Assembly: GCF_001425835.1 (NCBI RefSeq)
Contig: NZ_LMDP01000002.1
Location: forward strand, 652,828-716,827
Length of the DNA: 64,000 bases
Source: Afipia sp. Root123D2
Lineage (GTDB): Bacteria; Pseudomonadota; Alphaproteobacteria; Rhizobiales; Xanthobacteraceae
Direction of reading: 5' to 3'
Each line of letters begins with the position of its first letter. Position 1 is the first letter of the stretch. The notes beneath the pieces are model-generated. The model had not been told where the DNA came from. It ran no database searches and saw nothing but the letters and a program-made list of their open reading frames with translations. The position numbers were made by a program, and so were the translations under genes. This document shows positions 28,424 through 36,518 of the stretch, in pieces.

Positions 28424-29620
28424 CTATTCGGCCGCCTCGCTCGAAACGTTCAGCCGACGTCCATAACGAGCTTTCGAGTGAAATTCTTCACCTAGCGAAG
28501 CGGACGCCAGCATTTGCAAGAGGCGGTCTTCACGGAAATGAAGCGTGAAGGTCCGCAGGTCCCGCAGATAGAGGTTAAGCAACGAGTCGTTGAAAGTTGC
28601 ACGGGCACCGCAGATATCGAAGGCTTTCACAACGAAATCCATGCCGGCCTGCTTCGCAAGAAACAAAGCATGCATGGATAGCCGCTCGGCCTGATCGTAG
28701 TTTCCGGCTTCCCAACTCCGCGCGGCGCGCATCAGCACCGCTTCGGCCGCCGAAATGCGCACTTCAGCTTCACCCAGGTCGTTGAGAGCAACCTGGCCTG
28801 CCTTGAGGTCCGGCCGACGATTCAAGTATTCCGCCACAAAATCGAATACGGCCTTGGCCTGCCCGAGGTGGTTGGACGCAAAGCCCAGCGTGAACGTTCG
28901 CGGATCCTTTTGGACCCAATCGCCCGGACCGCCAACGACTTCCGATGCATCAACCGCGACGTCCTTGAGATGGATGTTCCAGCTCACGGTCGGACGCATA
29001 CCGAGAACATCCCAATTGTCCTCAAGCTTAACGCCATCGCGGCCCTTCGGAACCACGGCAAAGACCATGCCCTCGTCCATGCGCGTGGCGCCCTCGACCA
29101 GCGTCCAGATAACGTAATAGTCCGCAGCGGGCGCGACGGAAGCAAACCCCTTGAACCCGCTCAGCACAAAGTTAGAGCCGCTTGGCCGGAGGATACTGTC
29201 GAATTTTTCAGGACCGGACACTCGCACCGACGCCTCGCTGCCGCACGAAGCATACAAATGCCCCTCTTCCACAATCCCTGGCATGTAGCGATCAAGCTGA
29301 TCTTGATTACCGTTTCCAGCAACAATGCCAACGCCATGGTTGTGCACCTGCAGAAGTTGCGCTGTCGAACTGCAGTGACGCGCCATTTCGATGAGCACCA
29401 GATAGTAGGAGAGATAGCCCTCCTCACCCCACAGTCCGAGTCCGCCATAGCGCTTTGGCACAGTCAGCTTGTGCAAACCGGCGGCCTTGAGTTCCTTGAA
29501 GTTCTCTTCCGGGAAAGCCGAAGCTTTGTCGTAAGCCAGACTGCGACCGGCAAAGGATTTGCTCACCTCGCGAGTCAATCCGATTAAATCCCGCTGCTCC
29601 TTAGTCAGATCAAAGTCCAT
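28424..29620 (-). CDS. Acyl-CoA-dehydrogenase-fold flavoprotein, probable FMNH2-dependent monooxygenase
   Basis: 398 residues from the ATG at 29620, which has GAGG 6 nt upstream and lies about 24 nt after the predicted transcription start. The fold is clear: N-terminal helices (FDLTKEQRDLIGLTREVSKS), YGGLGLWGEEGYLSYYLVLIE, GSEASV, GFKGFASVAPAADYYVIWT and the C-terminal bundle. The IYEGT-type segment holding the catalytic Glu of true acyl-CoA dehydrogenases is absent; instead LRDLRTFTLHFREDRLLQML resembles the RthTlH region of DszC/SfnC-type monooxygenases. With a flavin reductase in the same operon, a two-component oxygenase is the better reading. A dehydrogenase role cannot be excluded. Confidence 0.85.
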   Translation of the reverse strand: MDFDLTKEQRDLIGLTREVSKSFAGRSLAYDKASAFPEENFKELKAAGLHKLTVPKRYGGLGLWGEEGYLSYYLVLIEMARHCSSTAQLLQVHNHGVGIVAGNGNQDQLDRYMPGIVEEGHLYASCGSEASVRVSGPEKFDSILRPSGSNFVLSGFKGFASVAPAADYYVIWTLVEGATRMDEGMVFAVVPKGRDGVKLEDNWDVLGMRPTVSWNIHLKDVAVDASEVVGGPGDWVQKDPRTFTLGFASNHLGQAKAVFDFVAEYLNRRPDLKAGQVALNDLGEAEVRISAAEAVLMRAARSWEAGNYDQAERLSMHALFLAKQAGMDFVVKAFDICGARATFNDSLLNLYLRDLRTFTLHFREDRLLQMLASASLGEEFHSKARYGRRLNVSSEAAE

Positions 29621-29650
29621 CCGGTGCCTCACAAAACTCATTTCGGCTAC

Positions 29651-29680
29651 AATGTACTGGACACTGTATACAGTACGCAA
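29651..29680 (-). promoter_or_regulatory. Predicted promoter with embedded 12-bp palindromic operator
   Basis: On the minus strand TTGCGT (29675-29680) and TACATT (29651-29656) are separated by 18 nt, a plausible sigma70-type pair. The spacer contains the perfect palindrome ACTGTATACAGT (29663-29674). FadR-subgroup GntR operators have a GT-N(2-3)-AC core, which GTATAC satisfies. A transcription start near 29644 would give a leader of about 24 nt before the monooxygenase-like gene. A repressor bound here would block polymerase directly; the co-encoded FCD regulator is the obvious candidate. Confidence 0.6.
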
Positions 29681-30165
29681 CAGGAAAAAGCCGCGCTCGT
29701 GCAAGGCAGAAGCTCATTTAGGAGATTTGTGCAGCGCAACTTCAAAGCCAATAGGCTTACGATTGATCTCGGTCAGCCCTGATGCCAGACGACTAGTACT
29801 TGGAAGCGCAGCCGGGCCGCTCAGCCGAGTGCCCCGTATGCGGTGCAGCAGTGATCGCTAGATACGGCGAACGCAAAGCCTGGCATTGGGCGCATCGGAG
29901 CGCTCGCAACTGTGATCCATGGCGGTGAAAGCAGTCACCCGCGAACCGGTCTCCAACGCAATTCCCTGCGAACAGGGCTTGCGGACGCGACCTGTTCTCG
30001 CCTCCGATTTGCAGAAGAGAAGAGAACAGGATGGCGAACGAGAGCCGGCCCCGCGTTCATCGAGTAACGCCATGAAAAATCTAGACGTGCCTCAGCGAAA
30101 ATGCCGGGAAATGTGAAGATCGAAATCACTCAGAGAGAAACTGATAAGCATCTCAGAGTGACCCG
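29681..30165. other. Intergenic stretch with nested inverted repeats
   Basis: No convincing gene. CCCTG-CGAA-CAGGG (29964-29977) is a small hairpin, and CCTGTTCTC (29991-29999) pairs with GAGAACAGG (30022-30030) around a 22-nt loop. The CAGGG-type hairpin recurs near 44754-44770. Confidence 0.45.
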
Positions 30166-31788
30166 TTACGCCAGGGAAATGTTCGCGTAGGTGCCGAACA
30201 CACCCTCCAGATCGTCTGTAAGACCTTCCACCCGTTTATTGTAGACGGTTGTATAGTCGACGTTAATGATCGGAATGATGGACAAGTCAGTCATCGCCAG
30301 AACTTGCATCTTGTTGAAGAACTCCCGTCGCTTGACCGGGTCGATCTCATTTTGGGCGACTTCGAGCAACTTATCCATTTCCGGATTCGAGTAGCCCGAC
30401 CCGTTCGAATACGGCACGCCCTTACGGATATTCTTGGACCAGTACATCCGTTGAACGCCGATCGTGGGATCTGACATGTTGAAGATGCCGTAGGATGCGG
30501 TCTGGTAAACATTGTCGGTCCAAATGCGCCGCTGAAACGTCGCAGCGTCGGCATTCTGAATGTCGACATCGATGCCGATCGCCCGCATTGCTTGCTTGAA
30601 GTACTCTGCGAAGCGGCGATACTGATCCGAGTAAGTCGAAGGATCATGCGTGATCCGAAAGCGAACGCCGCCGGCCTTTCGCGGGAAACCGGCCGCATCA
30701 AGTAGCGCTTCCGCCTTCTTGGGATCGAAGGGATACTTTGGAACGTCCGGATTGTAGAACTTCACCAGCTTCTGGGATACCGGTCCCGTTGCTGCGGAAC
30801 CGTAACCGAACCAGACATTCTTCGCCACAAAATCGCGGTTGATCGCATGTGCGATTGCCTGACGCACCCTCAGATCCTTGAACTGAGGATCCCGCATGTT
30901 GAATTCGAAATAATACATGGCGCCGCACATGGCGTAGCCTTCAGTCGTCACCGCAAGGTGAGGTATGCTCTTGATGCGTTCGAGATCGGCGAGCGCAACG
31001 GGATCGGTACCACCGATATCGAGCTCTCCGGTTTCAAAAGCCACGGCGCGGGCACCGGAATCGGGAATAAATCGCACGACCAGCGATTCAATCTCCGGCT
31101 TACCCTTCACCCAATAGTCGGGGTTACGGGCAAGGCTGATATAGCTACCCCGCTGCCACTCAACGAACTTGTAAGGGCCTGTGCCTACAGGAGCCATACC
31201 CAGCTTGTTTGTCGGAGGATCGCCTCCTTCATATAGGTGCTTCGGCAGGATCGGAGACTCCGAGGCAGAGAGCGCCGCCATCACGTAGGGCGACGGCTTG
31301 CTCAGCTTGATGATCGCCGTCAATGAGTCCGGGGTCTCGACGGAATCGACATTAGCAAATGTCGCACGTCCTCGCGGATGATGCTTCTTTAAGACTTCCT
31401 CGAACGTATACTTCACGTCAGCCGAGGAGAACGGCGCACCGTCGTGCCATTTCACGTTAGGCCTGAGTTTGAAGGCAATCGACAAGCCGTCGTCCGCGAC
31501 CTTCCATTCGATCGCAAGAGACGGCATCGGATCGAATTTTTTATCATAGGTCAAAAGGCCGTCCAGCATCTTGGTCGAAATCTGCTGAACCATGATGGCT
31601 GTGTTGAACGCCGAATTGAGAATCGGCGGTTCAGGGATAATGGTCACGCGCAAGGCTTTCTTCGCGACATCCTGCGCAAACGCTCCACCGACGATATCAA
31701 GTGCGGGTAAAACTCCGCTGCTATGCAGGCCGGTGGCGGCGGCTAAGCCACCCAGCAGCTTCAACCGGTCTCTATAAGAGAAATCCAT
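30166..31788 (-). CDS. Peptide/opine-type ABC solute-binding protein (SBP family 5), orphan
   Basis: 540 residues. A signal region with a hydrophobic stretch (LKLLGGLAAATGLHSSGVLP) ends near residue 39 (AFAQDV). The mature part is a clear DppA/OppA-type family 5 binding protein: LLTYDKKFDPMPSLAIEWKV, FKLRPNVKWHDGAPFSSADV, GTGPYKFVEWQRGSYISLARNP-type segment and VRQAIAHAINRDFV. No permease or ATPase gene is adjacent, so it either works with a transporter encoded elsewhere or is a remnant of a larger locus. It diverges from the amidase pair, and uptake of an amide or short peptide for that enzyme is a plausible link. Confidence 0.92.
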   Translation of the reverse strand: MDFSYRDRLKLLGGLAAATGLHSSGVLPALDIVGGAFAQDVAKKALRVTIIPEPPILNSAFNTAIMVQQISTKMLDGLLTYDKKFDPMPSLAIEWKVADDGLSIAFKLRPNVKWHDGAPFSSADVKYTFEEVLKKHHPRGRATFANVDSVETPDSLTAIIKLSKPSPYVMAALSASESPILPKHLYEGGDPPTNKLGMAPVGTGPYKFVEWQRGSYISLARNPDYWVKGKPEIESLVVRFIPDSGARAVAFETGELDIGGTDPVALADLERIKSIPHLAVTTEGYAMCGAMYYFEFNMRDPQFKDLRVRQAIAHAINRDFVAKNVWFGYGSAATGPVSQKLVKFYNPDVPKYPFDPKKAEALLDAAGFPRKAGGVRFRITHDPSTYSDQYRRFAEYFKQAMRAIGIDVDIQNADAATFQRRIWTDNVYQTASYGIFNMSDPTIGVQRMYWSKNIRKGVPYSNGSGYSNPEMDKLLEVAQNEIDPVKRREFFNKMQVLAMTDLSIIPIINVDYTTVYNKRVEGLTDDLEGVFGTYANISLA

Positions 31789-32153
31789 TTTGGTTACCCT
31801 TCCTCACAACTGAGCGGCACCATGCCACAGGCCTCGGGACAGGTATTCCATCCCTAAGCAGCGCATCTGATCGTTCTCCCAAATCGCCGCATTGGCCCTA
31901 CGGCTATTTCCCATCTTTACAAAGGATCGATTTATGTCAACATGCAAAAAGCTGTTTCTATTATATAGAACACGCGCACGAAGCACTTTGACGCACGCTG
32001 GTGGCCGGTGTTGCCGTCTGCTTCCATGGGAGATGCGTTTGATAAGTCATATTCATTATGGCTAGCGACCAACGCACCTCTCTCGGTACCCCACGTCATT
32101 CGCAGAACGACTCGGCAAGCTTGGCGTTCCTATAAAAGAAAGAAGGAGAGAGA
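31789..32153. promoter_or_regulatory. Divergent control region between the binding protein and the amidase pair
   Basis: Holds the promoters of both divergent units. An inverted repeat TTCTAT-TAT-ATAGAA lies at 31956-31970 in an AT-rich patch, a possible regulator site; no regulator gene is adjacent. No further gene is supported. Confidence 0.4.
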
Positions 32154-32330
32154 ATGATAAGCGAGGATCGTAAGCGAACTGAAAAGTGGCTCGATGGAGC
32201 GGCAGCATGCGTCGGAATCACCATTTCCGACACCTATCGCGAGCATGTTGTCGCACAGCTGGAGCTAAACGAATCTCTTATCAAACCTCTTCTCCAATTT
32301 GACCTTCCGACAACCGATACCGACAAATGA
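32154..32330 (+). CDS. AtzG-like (DUF4089) small amidase partner
   Basis: A 58-residue protein, MISEDRKRTEKWLDGAAACV at its start, then ITISDTYREHVVAQLELN and a C-terminal tail with LIKPLLQF. The helical pattern and position directly before an AtzE-type amidase match the AtzG-like family. In the cyanuric-acid pathway AtzG forms a tight complex with AtzE and stabilises it. A strong AAGGAGAG lies 6 nt before the ATG, and the stop overlaps the amidase ATG (ATGA at 32327), giving coupled translation in fixed proportion. Confidence 0.85.
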   Translation: MISEDRKRTEKWLDGAAACVGITISDTYREHVVAQLELNESLIKPLLQFDLPTTDTDK

Positions 32331-33670
32331 TTCTGGACGGTCGAACCATGCTTCCGAGTGTTTCCGAAATCGCTGAACAGGTTCGCGGCGGTCATCTCCG
32401 CGCAACGGAGATTATAGACCGCGCACTGGGAGTTATTGCCGCCAAGGATCGCGCAATCAATGCATTTACGACGGTTACGGCGGAGCGCGCACGTCAGCGC
32501 GCTAAAGAGATCGATGCTGTCGTTGGCTCAGGTGGAAACCCAGGTATCCTTGCTGGCGTTCCGTTCGCGGCAAAAGACCTCTTTGACATTGAAGGCATCG
32601 TCACACTCGCTGGATCGCGCGTGCTGGCATCGAAATCACCGGCTACCAAAGACGCAAGTGCCGTTCAAGCGCTGGAACAGGCTGGCGCCATTCTTGTCGG
32701 CGCACTCAACATGGAGGAATTCGCCTACGGCTTCCTCACTGACAATGCTCACTACGGGCGAACCCGCAATCCGCACAATCTGGAACGGACCGCGGGCGGA
32801 TCTTCCGGCGGAACAGGCGCAGCTGTAGCCGCAGGAATGGTCCCACTGGCACTTGGCACCGATACCAACGGGTCGATCCGTATTCCGGCATCGTTTTGTG
32901 GCGCGGTGGGTATGAAGCCCACCTTCGGTCGGGTCAGTCGTGCAGGAATGATCCCGCTGGCACCCAGCCAGGATCATGTCGGCTGGATCGGAAGCTGCGT
33001 CAGTGACGTCGCACTCGCATGGCGCGCACTCAGCGGAGAAGATCCCTCGATCGACGACAATCGTACTCCAGTCGTGGGCTTGGCGGATGGATACTTCGCT
33101 GAACGCATGTCCGATGATGTACGGTTGGCGCTCAAGATTGCCTGCGATCAATTCCGGGAGCATCGGATGGTCAAGATTCCAGTCCCGGATACCGCGCGTG
33201 CAGCTGCATATGCGATCACAAGCAGCGAAGCCTCGGCGCTCCGGCTGGAAGACCTGCGGCGTCATCCGGAGTTATTTGATCCTTCGACCCGCTACCGCTT
33301 CCTCGCCGGTGCCCTGCTCCCGGCTGCCTGGTACATCAAGGCTAAACAATTTCAAGCGTGGTTCCGTACACAACTCGAAAAGCTGTTTGACGAGGTCGAT
33401 CTGCTGCTGTTGCCAGCGAGTCCTTTTGTTGCTCCGCGCTTTGGCGAGGAAGTCATAGAGCTTGACGGCAGCTCCTATCCGGTGCGCCCGACGATTGGAC
33501 GTTTTACTCAGCCGATTTCGTCTGTGGGGTTTCCAATCATATGTCTGCCGATAGCTGGTGCTTCGCCACTCCCTATCGGAGTGCAACTCGTTGGGCGACC
33601 CAACAGCGAGCATCTCTTGTTGGCAACCGCGCTCAAGCTCGAGCGCGCTCTCGCCACCTCAAGCAGGTAG
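32327..33670 (+). CDS. AtzE-family amidase (amidase signature enzyme)
   Basis: 447 residues of the Ser-cisSer-Lys amidase signature family: catalytic Lys in VPFAAKDLFDIEG (about residue 84), the two serines in TAGGSSGGTGAAVAAG and GTDTNGSIRIPASFCGAVG. The C-terminal FPIICLPIAGASPLPIGVQLVG is standard. The preceding AtzG-like partner places it close to AtzE (1-carboxybiuret hydrolase) and relatives. No other cyanuric-acid genes (atzD, atzH, trzD) are visible, so a substrate other than carboxybiuret is possible. Cytoplasmic heterocomplex with the AtzG-like protein is expected. Confidence 0.92.
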   Translation: MILDGRTMLPSVSEIAEQVRGGHLRATEIIDRALGVIAAKDRAINAFTTVTAERARQRAKEIDAVVGSGGNPGILAGVPFAAKDLFDIEGIVTLAGSRVLASKSPATKDASAVQALEQAGAILVGALNMEEFAYGFLTDNAHYGRTRNPHNLERTAGGSSGGTGAAVAAGMVPLALGTDTNGSIRIPASFCGAVGMKPTFGRVSRAGMIPLAPSQDHVGWIGSCVSDVALAWRALSGEDPSIDDNRTPVVGLADGYFAERMSDDVRLALKIACDQFREHRMVKIPVPDTARAAAYAITSSEASALRLEDLRRHPELFDPSTRYRFLAGALLPAAWYIKAKQFQAWFRTQLEKLFDEVDLLLLPASPFVAPRFGEEVIELDGSSYPVRPTIGRFTQPISSVGFPIICLPIAGASPLPIGVQLVGRPNSEHLLLATALKLERALATSSR

Positions 33671-34348
33671 ATTGTTTTTGCCATATTGGTTTTGACATTG
33701 ACTGTTATGTCCGTTGATATCGAACAAAATCTCACGACATACCGGCTGCGACAAAGGGTCTTGTCGAACGCACCCGCTCAGCTGCCAGGAACAGAATTTT
33801 TTACTCCCAGAGACAGCCTCCGCCAAAGTGCGCAACTATGTCTCCGGTACCGTTGCAGTAGAGACTGAGCGCCCCAGCGCAAGACCGCGAACGGCATAGG
33901 CCGCCTTGACCGCCGGGTGCGAAGTTAGCGATGGAATAAGTCGGCATCGAAACCCGGAGCGCGTCGCGAAGCGCAAGTCAGCGTTCGCCAAGGCGGGTGC
34001 CGTTGCGGCAAGCTTCAGGCCAGCTGGCGCGAAGACGTAGTACGCAACTCATCGACATGCAGGGGGGCTGGACAGAAGTGTGTTTCTGCCCAGCTCCACA
34101 TGGATGCCATTGGTCCGTCCGCACTTTATAGCTTCACGATTTACTACTACGCGGATAGCCAAGACCCTCCAGATATCTGTCACGTCAACGATGCCAGCGC
34201 CGTGAACACTCCTTGGTGCGGTCGTCGAACCACGAGCACCGGGAATGCATTACCGCATCCCCGAATTTCCGATCACTTGATCTCGCTCAACCCCGGCTCC
34301 TTGCGAGCGCCCTAAAACTCCATCTCTTGAAATTTTGTGAGGCGTGCC
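33671..34348 (+). other. Gene-free stretch with a promoter-like element and hairpins
   Basis: No ORF with family features in 678 bp. It carries TTGACA-N17-TGATAT at 33692-33720, a small hairpin CGACAA/TTGTCG (33749-33766), a T run near 33796, and an imperfect 11-bp hairpin at 34067-34094 (one mismatch). Codon texture around 33800-34050 hints at decayed coding sequence, but I could not identify it. Confidence 0.5.
33692..33720 (+). promoter_or_regulatory. Sigma70-like promoter with no adjacent ORF
   Basis: A perfect -35 box TTGACA (33692-33697), 17-nt spacer and TGATAT (33715-33720). The nearest plus-strand gene starts about 630 bp away, so the transcript would be a long leader or a small RNA. 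Confidence 0.4.
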
Positions 34349-34768
34349 ATGGCCGAACTCCCAACCCTGTCGATTTCGCCGCAAAAGGCGTACTTCATCG
34401 TTGCCAAAGCTCGCCAATTCGATGCCAAGGACGGCCTCACCGATCCGGAATCAGGCTCCAATGGGAGCGATGACGGCATGCGTTCAGTTTTGGAGGATCG
34501 AACCGACGATCCGGTACTCGCTGAACTAACGAGTTTTATCCACGACTTGAACGACGACGAGCAGATTGATCTGGTTGCCCTCACCTGGCTCGGACGCGGT
34601 GACGGCGATATCGAAAATTGGGATGAACTTCGCGCCGAAGCCGCCCGTGCGCACAACAAGCGGACAGCCGCCTATCTGTTGGCAAAGCCGATGCTGGCCG
34701 ATCATCTGGAAGAAGCGCTGTCGAAGTTCGGCCATTCATCAGAAGAAGTTGAGGCCGATTTGTTCTGA
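34349..34768 (+). CDS. DUF3775 protein
   Basis: 139 residues. LSISPQKAYFIVAKARQFDA, GSNGSDDGMRSVLED, DDPVLAELTSFIHDLN and DEQIDLVALTWLGRGDGD match the DUF3775 family, acidic cytoplasmic proteins common in Rhizobiales. The ATG at 34349 has GAGG 6 nt upstream; a GTG four codons earlier (34337) is less likely. Function is unknown. It begins a run of genes that are mostly associated with general stress, and the next gene (chaB-like) starts 25 nt after its stop. Confidence 0.85.
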   Translation: MAELPTLSISPQKAYFIVAKARQFDAKDGLTDPESGSNGSDDGMRSVLEDRTDDPVLAELTSFIHDLNDDEQIDLVALTWLGRGDGDIENWDELRAEAARAHNKRTAAYLLAKPMLADHLEEALSKFGHSSEEVEADLF

Positions 34769-34793
34769 GAGGCAATCCTTCGTCGGAAAAGCC

Positions 34794-35003
34794 ATGCCGT
34801 ACCGCAGCAATGCCGATCTTCCCGCGTCGGTCCGCGATCACCTTCCGCCGCATGCGCAGGACATCTATCGGGCCGCGTTCAACCATGCCTTCGCCGCTCA
34901 CGCCGGTGACGTTCGGCAGGAAGAGATCGCCCACCGTACCGCTTGGGCGGCCGTCAAGCGATCCTACGTCAAGGATGGCGATCACTGGGTGCCGATCGAA
35001 TAG
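34794..35003 (+). CDS. chaB: ChaB family protein
   Basis: 69 residues: MPYRSNADLPASVRDHLPPH followed by AQDIYRAAFNHAF, then RTAWAAVKRSYVKDGDHWVP. This matches ChaB over its full length. ChaB was named as a cation-transport regulator beside chaA in E. coli; its mechanism is unclear, and in alphaproteobacteria it usually lies far from chaA, as here. The frame is open upstream into the DUF3775 gene, but the ATG at 34794 fits the family N-terminus exactly. Confidence 0.88.
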   Translation: MPYRSNADLPASVRDHLPPHAQDIYRAAFNHAFAAHAGDVRQEEIAHRTAWAAVKRSYVKDGDHWVPIE

Positions 35004-35028
35004 AGTGGGTCGCAGCTGCCACCTCGAT

Positions 35029-35694
35029 TCAGGGGATCGCAGCCGGTCGCCTGGCCGGAAAGCGCTTCAGAACGGCCACGACTTCCTGATCGCTGACCTG
35101 CCGGAAGTCGTGGTAGAAATAGCCGATCGCTCCGAATAATTCCGGCGTCTCCAGGCAAATCAAGGCATCGACCTCCTTGCGCAACTGCGTGATCGTGTCG
35201 GACGGGGCAACGGGCACCGCGAGCACCAGTTCTTTCGGCTTCCGGTTGCGGATCGCTTGAAGTGCTGCTCGCGTCGTCGCGCCGGTTGCAATGCCGTCGT
35301 CAACCACGATCACCACCTGCCCTGTGAGCTCCGCCCGCGGGCGCTCTCCGATATAGAGTTGGCGTCGGCGTTCGATCTCCGCGAGTTCCCTTGCACACGC
35401 CGCATCGAACTCGTCAGGCGTTGTGCCTGAAAGTTCGATCACTTCCTCATTACGAACTACGATCGGCGCGGTGCCATCCACGACCGCTCCCATCGCGAGT
35501 TCCGGCTGGGTCGGCACGCCTATCTTGCGGACAAGGATCAAGTCGAGCGGGGCATCGAGCGCGGCGGCGACCTCCGCGGCCACGGGAACACCGCCGCGCG
35601 GCAGCGCGAGAACGACAGCACTGCGGCCCTTATAGTCTGACAGTGCGTTGGCCAATTTGCGGCCGGCATCCGATCTATCCTGGAAATCCATCAT
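35029..35694 (-). CDS. Type I phosphoribosyltransferase-fold protein
   Basis: 221 residues from the ATG at 35694 (MMDFQDRSDAGRKLANAL), overlapping the upstream hydrolase stop. It has ALPRGGVPVAAEVAAALDAP, LVRKIGVPTQPELAMGAV and the PRPP-binding loop VVIVVDDGIATGATTRAAL. These are features of the stand-alone phosphoribosyltransferases that are often found next to or fused with dienelactone-hydrolase-like proteins. The nucleobase acceptor is unknown. Together with a PRPP-synthetase paralogue 2.6 kb away it suggests local production and use of PRPP. Confidence 0.9.
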   Translation of the reverse strand: MMDFQDRSDAGRKLANALSDYKGRSAVVLALPRGGVPVAAEVAAALDAPLDLILVRKIGVPTQPELAMGAVVDGTAPIVVRNEEVIELSGTTPDEFDAACARELAEIERRRQLYIGERPRAELTGQVVIVVDDGIATGATTRAALQAIRNRKPKELVLAVPVAPSDTITQLRKEVDALICLETPELFGAIGYFYHDFRQVSDQEVVAVLKRFPARRPAAIP

Positions 35695-36431
35695 TGACCT
35701 GCATCCGGCTTGTCCGCTTTCGTGGCGCGGAGATTTCCAGCCACCAGATGGCTTTCGAACCATCCGGCGGCAAGTTCAATGACGGCGTCCAATGCGCCGG
35801 CTTCTTCAAAGAGATGGGTGGCACCCGGAACGATTTGAATGCTCTTTTCGCCGCCGAGGCGCTCCAGGGCCTGTTGGTTGAGTTCGATCACACCGTAATC
35901 CGCGCCGCCGACGATCAGCAGCGTCGGGATTTTGACAAGTGGCAATACGTCGCCCGCAAGATCCGGTCGCCCGCCACGGGAAACAACCGCACCGATGCGA
36001 TCGCTGAGTCCGCTGGCCGCCACCAGAGCCGCCGCCGCGCCCGTACTCGCCCCGAACAATCCGATCGGCAGGAAATTAACGTCTGGCTCCTCGGCCACCC
36101 GGTGTACCGCTTGCTTCAGCCGCTGGGAGAGCAGGGCGATGTCGAACACATTCTGCCGGTCCTCCTCTTCCTGGGGCAGCAGAAGGTCGAACAACAGCGT
36201 CGCGATCCCCCTGCGATTGAGCGCCTCCGCAACCTGGATATTGCGCGGGCTGAATTGGCTCGACCCGCTGCCATGCGCGAAGATGACCAAGGCCCGGGCT
36301 TCGTCCGGGCGGTTCAAGGTACCGGCCAGACCGAGTGGCGGTATCCACATCTCTCGCGAAACCACCGACGGATGGTCCTTGCGCTTGCTGTCACGGCTGA
36401 ACGTGGAACTATGTGACAATGGTCCGATCAT
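35691..36431 (-). CDS. Alpha/beta hydrolase, dienelactone-hydrolase-like
   Basis: 246 residues. Catalytic triad candidates: nucleophile Ser in LFGASTGAAAALVAA, Asp in LLIVGGADYGVIELN and His in VPGATHLFEEAG. The oxyanion region is IFAHGSGSSQFSPRN. It is translationally coupled to the phosphoribosyltransferase gene downstream (ATGA), a pairing seen in many proteobacterial stress clusters. The true substrate is not known. The first 25 residues look weakly conserved, so the start could be at the internal ATG of MWIPPLGLAGTL. Confidence 0.88.
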   Translation of the reverse strand: MIGPLSHSSTFSRDSKRKDHPSVVSREMWIPPLGLAGTLNRPDEARALVIFAHGSGSSQFSPRNIQVAEALNRRGIATLLFDLLLPQEEEDRQNVFDIALLSQRLKQAVHRVAEEPDVNFLPIGLFGASTGAAAALVAASGLSDRIGAVVSRGGRPDLAGDVLPLVKIPTLLIVGGADYGVIELNQQALERLGGEKSIQIVPGATHLFEEAGALDAVIELAAGWFESHLVAGNLRATKADKPDAGQ

Positions 36432-36518
36432 CCGATTTTTTTACAGGTTACCTCCGCGCAGGGAACCGATCTTGATCAGCCTCAAACAAGGCTGAACGAA
36501 TCCGGCTAATTTTGCTTG

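Noticed and set aside
29705-30129. Several 60-100 codon ORFs on both strands in the gap
   Set aside because: Low-complexity translations without motifs; no Shine-Dalgarno sequences.
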